Assembly: GCA_002700305.1 (NCBI GenBank)
Contig: PACZ01000024.1
Location: 310,001-374,000, forward strand
DNA length: 64,000 nucleotides
Direction: 5' to 3'
DNA from: Hyphomonas sp.
GTDB taxonomy: Bacteria > Pseudomonadota > Alphaproteobacteria > Caulobacterales > Hyphomonadaceae
The notes under the pieces were generated by a model. The model searched no databases. It had not been told where the DNA came from and saw nothing but the letters and a program-made list of their open reading frames with translations. A program made the translations under genes and the position numbers. Below are positions 8,105 through 19,000 of this stretch, one piece after another. The stretch's first letter is position 1. Every line of letters begins with the position of its first letter.

Positions 8105-8167
8105 CCTTCCCCCCGACAGCCTTATCCAACACTTTCGGGCACTTCAGCACCCTCACGAAGACCGTCA

Positions 8168-8192
8168 ATACACCCTCTATACACCGTCTATA
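8168..8192. repeat. Tandem 11-bp repeat downstream of tRNA-Asn
   Basis: ATACACCCTCT is followed directly by ATACACCGTCT and then ATA: two copies differing at one base. It lies in the gap between tRNA-Asn and the convergent crotonase gene. It could be a remnant of an element that once used the tRNA as a target, or chance. Confidence 0.4.
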
Positions 8193-8212
8193 GCGGCGCC
8201 TGCCGGGCCGGA

Positions 8213-9067
8213 TTACCACCAGGGATAGCCGTCCGGCATGTCGGCTGAGACCTTTCCGGGGAAATTCGGCGCGCGCTTTTCAAGAAAAGCCGTCACCCCC
8301 TCTTTCACATCCGGGGACGATCCGAGGGTCAGCGCGAACTGGCCGTCGACTTTCAACAGGTCGAACGGGTCTGCCGCAGGTCCGAATCGCCAGAGCAGCT
8401 GGCGCACGAGGGCGACGGACACCGGCGCCGTGTTCTGCGCGATCTCCGCGACGATTCGCTTGGCAGCGGGCAGCAGCTCCTCGGGCGGGTGGATCTCGCT
8501 GATCAGGCCGCCTTCCAGCGCCTCCCCGGCATCGAACACCCGGCCGGTCATGCACCAGCGGAGCGCCTGAGGCAGGCCGACCAGCTGCGGCAGGAACCAG
8601 GCGCTGCCCGCTTCCGGCGGCAGGCCGCGCTGCGCGAAGACAAATCCGAACTTCGCTTTCTCTGACGCAATCTTGAAATCGGTCGGCAGCATCATCGTGA
8701 TACCCACGCCGACGGCCGCGCCGTTAAATGCCGCAATCAGCGGCTTCTGGCAGGCATACATCGCGCCGATGAAACCTGCCCCGTCCCGGGTCTTGCCGGG
8801 CTCGCTAGTTCCGAAATTCTTCGCGCCGCTTCCACTCTTCGTGTCGAAGGCATCCGCGCCATCGGAAATGTCCGCGCCTGCGCAGAAGTGCCGTCCCGCG
8901 CCCGTGATGATGATGCCGCGTACGTCATCATCTGCGTCACAGGCGCGGATCGCATCGGCGAGTTCCCGGCCAAGCTGGTTCGTAAACGCGTTCAGCTTCT
9001 CCGGGCGGTTAAGGGTGATGATGGCCGCAGGGCCATCCTTTTCAAGAAGCACCTGCTCGTAAGCCAT
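8213..9067 (-). CDS. Enoyl-CoA hydratase/isomerase family protein
   Basis: Crotonase-fold enzyme of 284 residues acting on an acyl-CoA thioester. The oxyanion-hole parts are GRHFCAGAD near residues 58-66 and NGAAVGVG near 114-121. The position of the first hydratase glutamate (as in GGGCE) is Thr here, and the second (as in FGQPE) is Phe. Instead a Glu is found in LPPEAGSAW, where delta3,delta2-enoyl-CoA isomerases carry their single catalytic Glu (PEGCSS type). By motif, an isomerase-like role is more likely than hydration. It is the last gene of a probable operon with the nitronate monooxygenase (15-base gap) and the MpaB-type gene. Confidence 0.88.
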   Translation of the reverse strand: MAYEQVLLEKDGPAAIITLNRPEKLNAFTNQLGRELADAIRACDADDDVRGIIITGAGRHFCAGADISDGADAFDTKSGSGAKNFGTSEPGKTRDGAGFIGAMYACQKPLIAAFNGAAVGVGITMMLPTDFKIASEKAKFGFVFAQRGLPPEAGSAWFLPQLVGLPQALRWCMTGRVFDAGEALEGGLISEIHPPEELLPAAKRIVAEIAQNTAPVSVALVRQLLWRFGPAADPFDLLKVDGQFALTLGSSPDVKEGVTAFLEKRAPNFPGKVSADMPDGYPWW

Positions 9068-9082
9068 ATGACCCTCCCCGGC

Positions 9083-11015
<1,933 letters not shown>

Positions 11016-11084
11016 GGGCTGCTCCGCTTTCCGTTTCCGGAAGCGTAACCCAGCCTTCTCCGGTCAAAAAGGCCGTCCCCGGCG

Positions 11085-11684
11085 TCAAGCGAACGCGCCG
11101 GATATCCGCGCCCAGAGGCGGAACAGCAGCCAGCACGCCGCCGCCAGGCCCAGCGCAGCCAGGATCAGGACGAACCCGTCCCGGGCTGTCAGGGCAAGGC
11201 CGAACAGGAAAACGGTCAGGCCCGGAAGAACCGGCCCGAATGGCACAAGTCCCAATGGAATCGTCAGGATGGCCGCCGCGATACAGATCAGCGCCACGAA
11301 GGGCGCGAACAGCGGCGAGGTCAGAACAGCCAGCCGCGGTTTCAGGAAACGGTCGACCTGGCAGACATAGGGATCCGCCAGTTTGATGCCCTGCAACAGT
11401 GTCTCACGCGGGAATTCGATTTTGAGAAAACGCGAAGGAATCCACGGGAATGGCCGTCCGATCAGGATCTGGCCGGCAATCAGGAGGGTGATGATCGCGA
11501 CCAGCCAGGTCGCGCCGGGAATGATGGTGAGCGGGCTGAGCGCGAGGAAGCCGAGGAGAAGCAGGATCGGACCGTAGGAGCGCCGCCCGACCGCATTCAG
11601 CATGGCCCGGACGGTGACCTTGTCCCCTTCGGTATTCGTCTCCAGGCTGTGCAGCAGCGACGACAGATTGTTGACCGTGGCCAT
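11085..11684 (-). CDS. Exopolysaccharide synthesis protein ExoD family
   Basis: Integral membrane protein of 199 residues related to ExoD, first linked to exopolysaccharide production and alkaline tolerance in Sinorhizobium. Its biochemical role is unknown. The N-terminal cytoplasmic part (LSSLLHSLETNTEGDKVTVR, then AMLNAVGRRSYGPILLLLGF) carries the family signature. Four hydrophobic segments follow: around SPLTIIPGATWLVAIITLLI, SPLFAPFVALICIAAAILTI, LVPFGPVLPGLTVFLFGLAL and FVLILAALGLAAACWLLFRL. The gap to the MpaB-type gene downstream is 69 bases, so co-transcription is possible but not shown. Confidence 0.82.
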   Translation of the reverse strand: MATVNNLSSLLHSLETNTEGDKVTVRAMLNAVGRRSYGPILLLLGFLALSPLTIIPGATWLVAIITLLIAGQILIGRPFPWIPSRFLKIEFPRETLLQGIKLADPYVCQVDRFLKPRLAVLTSPLFAPFVALICIAAAILTIPLGLVPFGPVLPGLTVFLFGLALTARDGFVLILAALGLAAACWLLFRLWARISGAFA

Positions 11685-11731
11685 TCGGCTCTCCCAGTGA
11701 TGTTCCGGAAATCAACTCCAGGACAGAACGC

Positions 11732-13102
11732 TCAACACTCGATGACGTTCACGGCGAGGCCGCCCTGCGATGTTTCCTTGTATTTGGAAGACATGTCCAT
11801 GCCGGTCTGGCGCATGGTCTCGATCACCTGATCGAGCGAGACATGGGTCTGGTTGGCCGAGTGCAGCGCCAGCCGCGCGGCGTTGGCGGCCTTCACAGCG
11901 CCGATCGCGTTGCGTTCGATACAGGGGATCTGAACGAGGCCGCCGACGGGATCGCAGGTCAGGCCAAGATTGTGCTCCATGCCGATCTCGGCCGCATTGC
12001 AGACCTGCTGCGGGCTGGCGCCCCAGACAGCGGCAAGCCCGGCCGCCGCCATGGAACAGGCCACGCCGACCTCTCCCTGGCAGCCCATTTCCGCGCCCGA
12101 GATCGAGGCCCGCTGCTTGTAAAGCAGGCCGATGCCGCCAGCGGTGAGCAGAAACCGGCGCAGGCGCGCGGTGCGGTCTTCCGTATCGGCGCAGTAATGG
12201 CGGATCACGGCGGGAATGATGCCGGCCGCGCCATTGGTTGGCGCGGTGACGACCTGCCCGCCATTGGCGTTCTCCTCGTTCACCGCCATGGCATAGACAT
12301 TGAGCCAGTCGAACAATTGCTCCCGCTCATTCGACTGAGGGTCGTTCTGCAGTTTCTTCCACAGGTCCGGCGCACGGCGGCGAACCTTCAGCCCGCCCGG
12401 CAGAACGCCTTCGCGCGTCAGGCCACGTTCGATGCAGGCGAGCATGACTTCCGCGATCCGGTCCAGCGCCGCCTCCGTCTCGGCACGGGGGCGCATCGCA
12501 TCCTCATTGGTGAGGATGATGTCGGCGATGCCGGCCCCGGCCTCAGCGCAAATGGCCAGGAGGTCCGCGGCAGATCCGAACGGATGCGGCACGGACGGGC
12601 CGACCGGCAGAAGATCGTCCTCGACCGGCCGCTGAAGCTGGCGCTCGGTGGCGATAAAGCCGCCCCCGGTCGAATACCAGGTCTCGTCGGCGAGGATCGC
12701 GCCATCCGCATCGAACGCCCGCATGCGCATCCCGTTCGGGTGAAGCGCCGGCAGGACGTCATAGGCGAAGACAATGTCCTTCGCCGGATCGAAGGGAATG
12801 GACGCGCCGCCTGCCAGCGGCAGCGTGCGGGAGGCTTCCAGCGCGGCAACGTCCCGGTCGGCCGCGTCAGGGTCCAGCGTTTCAGGCTCGAAGCCCAGCA
12901 GGCCCAGCATCACGGCCTTGGGCGTCGCGTGCCCTGCCCCGGTCAGCGCGAGCGAGCCCTGCAATTCCACTTCGATCCGCGCGGGCGTGCCGGTGGCACC
13001 GGCGAGGTTCGCCATGAACCGGTTCGCGATCCGGATCGGGCCGACCGTGTGTGAGCTGGAAGGGCCGATTCCGACGCGGAAAAGATCGAGGATTGAGAGC
13101 AT
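11732..13102 (-). CDS. sdaA: L-serine ammonia-lyase (iron-sulfur type)
   Basis: Single-chain L-serine dehydratase, 456 residues, turning L-serine into pyruvate and ammonia. It uses a [4Fe-4S] cluster, not pyridoxal phosphate. The N-terminal beta domain opens with [16 protein letters not shown], the C-terminal alpha domain contains [14 protein letters not shown]. The three cluster cysteines are seen in [16 protein letters not shown] and IPCIERNA. The 78-base leader between the FAD monooxygenase stop and this ATG can fold so that the ribosome site is paired (13103..13179), which suggests translational control or at least weak initiation. The enzyme is expected to be oxygen-sensitive and cytoplasmic. 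Confidence 0.95.
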   Translation of the reverse strand: MLSILDLFRVGIGPSSSHTVGPIRIANRFMANLAGATGTPARIEVELQGSLALTGAGHATPKAVMLGLLGFEPETLDPDAADRDVAALEASRTLPLAGGASIPFDPAKDIVFAYDVLPALHPNGMRMRAFDADGAILADETWYSTGGGFIATERQLQRPVEDDLLPVGPSVPHPFGSAADLLAICAEAGAGIADIILTNEDAMRPRAETEAALDRIAEVMLACIERGLTREGVLPGGLKVRRRAPDLWKKLQNDPQSNEREQLFDWLNVYAMAVNEENANGGQVVTAPTNGAAGIIPAVIRHYCADTEDRTARLRRFLLTAGGIGLLYKQRASISGAEMGCQGEVGVACSMAAAGLAAVWGASPQQVCNAAEIGMEHNLGLTCDPVGGLVQIPCIERNAIGAVKAANAARLALHSANQTHVSLDQVIETMRQTGMDMSSKYKETSQGGLAVNVIEC

Positions 13103-13179
13103 TTTTCACCGGTACAGGTTGAGCAGGGTCGACCTTCCTGCCCTTAGGGCAGTTTTCGGGCAAGGATAACCGGTGAAAA
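13103..13179 (-). promoter_or_regulatory. Structured leader of sdaA, possible RNA switch
   Basis: On the minus strand TTTTCACCGGT (13179-13169) pairs perfectly with ACCGGTGAAAA (13113-13103), and the second arm abuts the sdaA ATG and contains its only candidate ribosome site (GGTGAAAA). The 55-base interior has the hairpin CTGCCC-TAA-GGGCAG (13154-13140). It also has an alternative pairing of CCTTGCCC with GGGCAGGAAGG. Mutually exclusive stems plus a hidden ribosome site are the layout of a translational switch. A DNA operator is the other reading. I do not recognise it as a known riboswitch. Confidence 0.45.
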
Positions 13180-13180
13180 T

Positions 13181-14365
13181 CTAAATAGACGTTTCGTCGT
13201 GGTCATAGATCCAGTCGAGGCGCGACCGGACAAAGCCGGGCGCGGCGCGTGCCGCCATGGCCATCGGCACATAGGACCCGAATCGCGTGATCGGGTTGCC
13301 CCGATGGTAGAGCTTCGCATTGGCGCGGGCCCCGGCCTGAACCCGGGTCACACGCGGCTTACGGCGGGCTTCGTAAGCAGCGAGCGCCGTCGCCACATCC
13401 GCTTCAGACTCCAGACAGGCTGCCAGCGCCCAGGCGTCCTCGATCGCCATCGCCGCCCCCTGCGCCAGGAACGGCAACATCGGATGACAGGCATCGCCCA
13501 GCAGGGTCGCGCGGCCGTCGCTCCATTTGGGCAGCGGCTTACGTCCGTAAAGCGCCCAGCGGTTCATTGAGTCGGCCGCTTCGATGATCGCGGTAACGGA
13601 TGGATGCCAGCGTTTGAAATCCTTGAGCGCCTGCTCCTTGGCCCCGGTCGCGGTCCAGGATTCGTCACCGGCGGTCTTGTGTTCCACAACCCCGACGAAA
13701 TTCGCGAGGCTGCCCCGGCGCAGCAGATAGGTCACGGCATGCTTGCGCGGTCCGGCCCAGACAGTCGCTGTGGGTGGTGGGGCATGATCTCCGAGCGCAG
13801 TGACCGGCGCTGTCGCGCGCCAGGCGACGCACCCGGTGAATTCCGGCTTGTCCGGCCCCAGCATCTGCGCCCGCACGGCCGAATGAATGCCATCCGCGCC
13901 GATCAGGAGATCTGCCTCCATCGTGCCGCCGCCTTCAAAATACGCGACCACCTTGTCGCCCCGGTTCTCATAGCGCTCCAGCCGGTGGCCGAGCAGGATG
14001 GAGTCGGGCGCCCGGGCGGCGAGTTCAGCCCGCAACGCCTCGATCAGGTCCGCCCGGTGAACATGGATGTATTCGGCGCCCCACTGGTTCACTGCCGCCT
14101 TGCGCAATGGAATGGAGAAGATAGTCGCGCCGCTGCGCCCCCAGCGCATTTCGGCCGCCTGCGGGCGGAAAGCATCCGTCATCACCCGTGCCCCGACGCC
14201 CAGACCGTTCAGGACTTTCATCGCATTGGGGCTCAGCTGCAGCCCGGCCCCAACCTCGCTGATGACGCCGGATTGCTCGACAACGGTAACGGCATGACCG
14301 CGCTTTTCCAGCGCGAGGGCGGCTGTCAGGCCCCCAATTCCACCGCCGACGACAAGAACATGCAT
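13181..14365 (-). CDS. FAD-dependent monooxygenase (salicylate hydroxylase-like)
   Basis: Class A flavoprotein monooxygenase of 394 residues, similar in layout to 3-hydroxybenzoate and salicylate hydroxylases. It would use FAD and NAD(P)H to hydroxylate an aromatic or related ring. The N-terminal FAD site is VVGGGIGGLTAALALEKRGH (residues 5-24), the NAD(P)H and FAD DG motif is DLLIGADGIHSAVRAQM (about 154-170), and the second FAD motif is LLGDACHPMLPFLAQGAAMA (about 295-314). No ring-cleavage or other aromatic pathway genes lie beside it, so the substrate is open. It lies 28 bases downstream of the small zinc-finger gene and 78 bases upstream of sdaA. Confidence 0.88.
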   Translation of the reverse strand: MHVLVVGGGIGGLTAALALEKRGHAVTVVEQSGVISEVGAGLQLSPNAMKVLNGLGVGARVMTDAFRPQAAEMRWGRSGATIFSIPLRKAAVNQWGAEYIHVHRADLIEALRAELAARAPDSILLGHRLERYENRGDKVVAYFEGGGTMEADLLIGADGIHSAVRAQMLGPDKPEFTGCVAWRATAPVTALGDHAPPPTATVWAGPRKHAVTYLLRRGSLANFVGVVEHKTAGDESWTATGAKEQALKDFKRWHPSVTAIIEAADSMNRWALYGRKPLPKWSDGRATLLGDACHPMLPFLAQGAAMAIEDAWALAACLESEADVATALAAYEARRKPRVTRVQAGARANAKLYHRGNPITRFGSYVPMAMAARAAPGFVRSRLDWIYDHDETSI

Positions 14366-14393
14366 GGTCTGCCGGCCCCCTATTCAGGAAGAA

Positions 14394-14597
14394 TCAGTGA
14401 CCCCGGCCGGGGTCGTCTTTGCCGCCGATCAGGACGAAACGCCGGTCGCAGTATTTGCACTCGACAAAATCCTCGTCGCCCATCTCGTACCAGACGCGCG
14501 GGTGGCCAAGCGCGCCGCCGCCACCATTACAGGAGACCTTATGGGTTTTGACCATCACGACTTCGGGTGGGTCGAAAACATCGCGCTTGGTAGACAT
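14394..14597 (-). CDS. Small zinc-finger protein (CHCC type, NDUFS6-like)
   Basis: A 67-residue protein with the zf-CHCC layout: VSCNGGGGALGHPRVWYEM, then FVECKYCDRRFVLIG. One Cys, one His and a C-x-x-C pair make a single zinc site. Alphaproteobacterial members are the bacterial relatives of the mitochondrial complex I accessory subunit NDUFS6, and short homologues are common as stand-alone genes. The C-terminal FVECKYCDRRFVLI is almost invariant in the family. The start at 14597 is preceded by AGGCGA. It is divergent from the ABC ATPase gene across a 120-base gap. Confidence 0.85.
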   Translation of the reverse strand: MSTKRDVFDPPEVVMVKTHKVSCNGGGGALGHPRVWYEMGDEDFVECKYCDRRFVLIGGKDDPGRGH

Positions 14598-14717
14598 TGG
14601 ATCGCCTATTCAGTCCTGTAAGTTGGCCCCGGCTTGTTCGCCGCGGCGTACAGCCCTACCTAGAGCGCACCAGAGTGCCACGCAAGCACCGCCATGCCGC
14701 AGGGAAAGAAGGACCGG

Positions 14718-15671
14718 ATGACTGACCAAAACTCCGCCCCGGAATACGCAATTGAAGTCGAGAACCTGCAGAAGGTGTACGCTGCCTCCGGCCGCATGCC
14801 CGAAAAGCACGCCCTGAAGGGAATCAGCCTGAAAATTCCGCGCGGATCGATCTTCGGCCTTCTAGGGCCGAACGGGGCGGGCAAGTCCACCTTCATCAAC
14901 ATCCTGGCAGGCCTGGTGAACAAGACCTCCGGCACGGCCAGCATCTGGGGCCTGGACATCGACAAGCACCCCCGCCAGAGCCGCGCCGCCATTGGCGTTG
15001 TGAACCAGGAGATCGTCGCCGATCCCTTCTTCACCCCGTTTGAAATGCTGGAACTGATGGCGGGCTTTTACGGCGTCCCGAAAGGCGAACGCCAGACAGA
15101 CGAAATCCTCGCCGCCGTGGGCCTCGACGACAAGAAAGATGCCTATGTGCGCCAGCTGTCGGGCGGCATGAAACGGCGCCTGATGGTCGCCAAAGCCCTC
15201 GTCCATAACCCGCCCGTGCTGATCCTCGACGAGCCGACGGCTGGTGTGGACGTGGAACTGCGCCGTTCCATGTGGACCTATGTGCGCGAGCTGCACGAGC
15301 GTGGCACCACGATCATCCTGACGACCCACTACCTCGAAGAAGCCGAGGAGCTCTGCGATTCCATCGCCATCGTGAACCATGGCGAGATCGTTGCCTGCGA
15401 ACCGACGCCCAGCCTGCTGGCCCGGCTCGACTACAAGACCCTTGTGATCACCCCAAGGGAACCGCTGACTGCCGTCCCGGACGCCCTGTCCGAGCTGGAT
15501 GCGACCATGCGCGAATCGGGTGAGCTGGCGATCACGTTCCGGACCAGCGAGACCGGAATCGGCCGGCTTCTGGAACAGGTGCGTCAGGCCGGAATCGGAA
15601 TCGGGGACCTCGTCACCGAGACCCCCGACCTTGAAGACGTGTTCCTGGCGCTGACCAGCGAGCCAGCCTGA
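14718..15671 (+). CDS. ABC transporter ATP-binding protein, no permease beside it
   Basis: ATPase subunit of an ABC-2 type exporter, 317 residues from the ATG at 14718, which has AAGGA five bases upstream; the in-frame ATG at 14694 has no ribosome site. Walker A is GPNGAGKST (residues 50-58), the signature is LSGGMKRRLMVAKAL, Walker B is PVLILDEPTAGVD, and the switch His is in ILTTHYLEEAEE. The C-terminal 80 residues after the ATPase core are the extension seen in YadG-like proteins of drug or polysaccharide exporters. The expected permease gene is absent: the next gene is trxA on the other strand. The permease must be encoded elsewhere. Confidence 0.93.
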   Translation: MTDQNSAPEYAIEVENLQKVYAASGRMPEKHALKGISLKIPRGSIFGLLGPNGAGKSTFINILAGLVNKTSGTASIWGLDIDKHPRQSRAAIGVVNQEIVADPFFTPFEMLELMAGFYGVPKGERQTDEILAAVGLDDKKDAYVRQLSGGMKRRLMVAKALVHNPPVLILDEPTAGVDVELRRSMWTYVRELHERGTTIILTTHYLEEAEELCDSIAIVNHGEIVACEPTPSLLARLDYKTLVITPREPLTAVPDALSELDATMRESGELAITFRTSETGIGRLLEQVRQAGIGIGDLVTETPDLEDVFLALTSEPA

Positions 15672-15676
15672 ACGAA

Positions 15677-15997
15677 TCAGGCCGACTGTTTGATCCAGTC
15701 GGCGATGGCCTGCTTGCTCATCGCACCGAGGTGCGTAGCGGCGACCTTGCCATCCTTGAAAATCATCAGCGTCGGCATGCCGCGCACACCGTATTTCGAG
15801 CCGGTCATCGGGTTTTCGTCGACATTGATCTTGGCGACTTTGACCTTGCCGGCCATTTCTTCGGCAACGGCCTCCAGATGCGGCGACATCTGTTTGCACG
15901 GGCCGCACCATTCAGCCCAGAAATCCACAACGACGGGGACATCGGAATTGGCGATGACACCGTCAAACTCGTCGTCTGTTACATCAATCGCGGCCAT
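15677..15997 (-). CDS. trxA: Thioredoxin 1
   Basis: Cytoplasmic thiol-disulfide oxidoreductase, 106 residues. The active site is WCGPC with Cys31 and Cys34, and the cis-Pro loop is GMPTLMIF. Buried charged residues (VDFWAEW and VAKINVDENP) match the canonical protein. It is the last gene of the block that starts with tsaE, 56 bases after addA; trxA next to addA is common in alphaproteobacteria. Its 3' end converges with the ABC ATPase gene with five bases between stop codons. A hairpin at 15681..15703 sits inside its last codons. Confidence 0.97.
   Translation of the reverse strand: MAAIDVTDDEFDGVIANSDVPVVVDFWAEWCGPCKQMSPHLEAVAEEMAGKVKVAKINVDENPMTGSKYGVRGMPTLMIFKDGKVAATHLGAMSKQAIADWIKQSA
15681..15703. 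terminator. Hairpin at the convergent ends of the ABC gene and trxA
   Basis: GCCGACTG and CAGTCGGC form an 8-bp stem with a seven-base loop, overlapping the last trxA codons and starting ten bases past the ABC ATPase stop. Neither strand has a T run behind it, so it may only slow transcription or protect 3' ends. Confidence 0.25.
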
Positions 15998-16053
15998 GGC
16001 GAGCTCCTCAATTTCGGTTCAACAGACTGCTAGATAGGGACTCCCGGCACAAG

Positions 16054-19000
16054 TCAAACCTCACTCCCAGCACGCTTTAGCGAGGCTAAAAGCATCTCTT
16101 CCGGCAGCGGCATGAGTTTCGGCCCGTCCGTCCAGCAGAGCGCGGCCCGCACAGGAAGCTTCTTGTAAGCCTCCCTCAATACTGCCCAGTACACCGCCAT
16201 CTGCAGCATATAGCTCTCGCCCACGCCTTCCGGCGTGTCCGGTGCGGGTTGGTCCGTCTTGAAATCGACGATCAGGACTTCGGTGTCCGAGACGACCAGC
16301 CGGTCGACCCGGCCATTGATCACCACGCCTTCCGGCAGGTGCTCTTTCGAGCTGCCGATAATCGCCGCCTCCGCCCGTCCACCCGGCTTGAAGACGCCTG
16401 CCATGGCCGGATCCTGCAGGACGCCCAGCGCCGCCGACAGCATCTCTTCGCGCTCCGCCTCTTCCAGCGAGGCATCCCGCGCGAGGAAATTGCGCCCGGC
16501 GGTCTCCCGGTCGGCTTCCGGTACATCCGGCAGGTATTGCAGCAGGGCGTGGATCAGTCGGCCGCGCTTGAGGCGCGCTTCGCGCCCTTCCCCGAACGGC
16601 GCCATGACAGGCATATCGCGCCCCAGCAGGCTGGTCGGCGCGCTGAACTTTCGGCGGGCGGTCACCGGCGTGTCTTCCACCCGCTTCAGCGCCCAATCGG
16701 GATAACCGGCACTTTCGTTTTCTCGCCGCGCAGACTTCGGCGCGGTCGATGGCGCGATGCCGAACCGCCGGACTTCGTTACGCGCCTCGCCTTCAGCGGG
16801 GGCAAGCCTGTCCATGGCGTTGAGGCAGAGCGCATACCAGGACCGGTCGTGATACCCGCCGCCTTTCTGGCCGCCATACCAGTGGCCGGCAATGATCAGC
16901 CGGTCCTGCGCCCGCGTCAGCGCCACATAAAGCAGCCGGCGGTGTTCTTCCTCGGCACGCGCGTCGGCCAGCGCCCGGGCAGCGGTGACTTCCGCAAGCT
17001 CGCCATCCTTGCGCGGTGACCAGACCGGCACACCATTGATTTCGTGGATACGCCCGCCGGACGGTTTCGGCGCACTGGTCGTATCCGGCAGGATGACGAC
17101 CGGTGCCTGCAGGCCCTTGGCGCCGTGCACGGTCATCACGCGGATTTCCCGCTCCGGGGCCGCGAGGTCGCGTTTGATCTCCACCTCGCCTGCCTCCATA
17201 CGCGCGATGAAGCATTGCAGAGAGGCAGGCTCTGTCGAGTCGAACGCGATGGCTTCGGCGACCAGCGCCTCGACCGGATCCCGCGCCGGATGGCCGAGGC
17301 GGGCGTTGAGCTTTTCCCAGCCGGTTTGTCCATCCGCCCCCGGAACGTCCAGGACGGCGGTGAGGAAATCAAACGGCGGCAGGTGGGCATTACCGATCAG
17401 CATCTGCAGGAAGGCCGAGGCCGCCTTTACATCCGGATCGGCGCTGGCCTGCACACGCTGCCACAGCGTCTCGCCCCGCTTGCGGCCACTGGCCAGTTCG
17501 AACAGGTAGCGGTCATCATCGACGAGCCCCAGGAAGGGCCCGCGCAGGATCTCGGCCAGCGTCAGGTCACGCTCCGGCAGCGCGGCGAAGCGCATCAGAT
17601 TCAGGCAGTCCTGCACACCGATATGATCGCCCAGCTTCAGCCGGTCCGCCCCGGCGACCGGCAGGCCTTGTGCTTTCAGCGCGCCAATCATGGCATCGAA
17701 CAGGCCGCCCGTCCGCCCACGTACCAGGATCAGGATGTCTTCCGGTTGGACAGGACGTTGCACCCAGCCCTCTCCGGTGTCCGCCCAGACGCTTTCGCCT
17801 GCATTGACCATCGCCTTCACAGCCCTGGCGACTTCGGTGGCCAGCCGGGCCTTTGGCGAGGAGGACCGCATGGCATTTACCGGCCGGGCCCAGGCGTCTT
17901 CTTCCGTCTCTTCCTCTTTTGGGGCGATCGGCCAGAGTTCTACACAGCCGTGCTGGTCAGACCGCCAGGAGACGTGGTGGATGAGATTGCTCTCCTCTGC
18001 CGGGTCACCTGCGGGCGCGTTCGGAATGGGCGGAGCCTCATTCCAGACCGCATCGACATATTCCAGCACTTCCGGACCGGACCGGAAGGACATTTCCATC
18101 GACTCTTTCAGAAGGGCGGAATTGCGGGACTGGAACTGATGATACTGTTTCAGAAGCTGGGACGGATCCGCGCCCTGGAAGGAATAGATGGATTGTTTCT
18201 CGTCCCCGACGACGAACAGGGTACGCGGATCCTGCGACCGCTCCCGGCCCAGCCCGGCATCGAACTCGCCTGTCAGCGCATCGACCAGTTCCCACTGCGT
18301 CGGGCTCGTATCCTGCGCCTCATCCAGCAGGAGGTGCGAGAGGCCGCCATCCAGCTTGTAGAGCACCCAGTCCGACATGCCCGTTTCGGTCAGCAGGATG
18401 CGCGTGTGTTCGATCAAATCATCGAAGTCGAGCGCGGCGCGAGCGCGCTTCAGCTCGCGATAGCGTTCCAGTGCCGGCAGGCCAACACGAACCATGGCCG
18501 AGGTGCGCGCGAAGGCAGCGGCCCGGTTCAGCCGGTCTTCCAGCTCCAGCATGCGGTGGGCTTCCTCGCCGAACCCGTCCTTCATCTGGAACAGGCCCGC
18601 GACCAGTGGCAGGGCTTCGGCCATGCCTTTCGTGTACGGATTGGACGCACGGAGATCGCCGCTCGCCGCGCGGAAGACCGAGCGATAGATCGACCAGCGC
18701 TCACCGGCGTCTTTCGCCGCGAGCACGGCCATCAGCTTCTCGCCCGTGGCCACATCGGTCTTGCCGCCCGTCAGCAGGAGTTCGGCGACGGTACGGATGT
18801 CTGCGGCCGGCAGCGCCTCACCCATGGCGAGGTCCAGAAGTTCTTCAACCGATGCCTCGGGCGCCTGAAGCCGCTCGCGCAAGACATCGTCCATGACATC
18901 GAAGTCGCCGTCATGATGATCGGCAAAACGGAGCACTGCCGTACCGATGCTGCGCAGCGTATCGAGCGCCAGCATCGCGCCTTCATGGCCGCCTTCGAGG

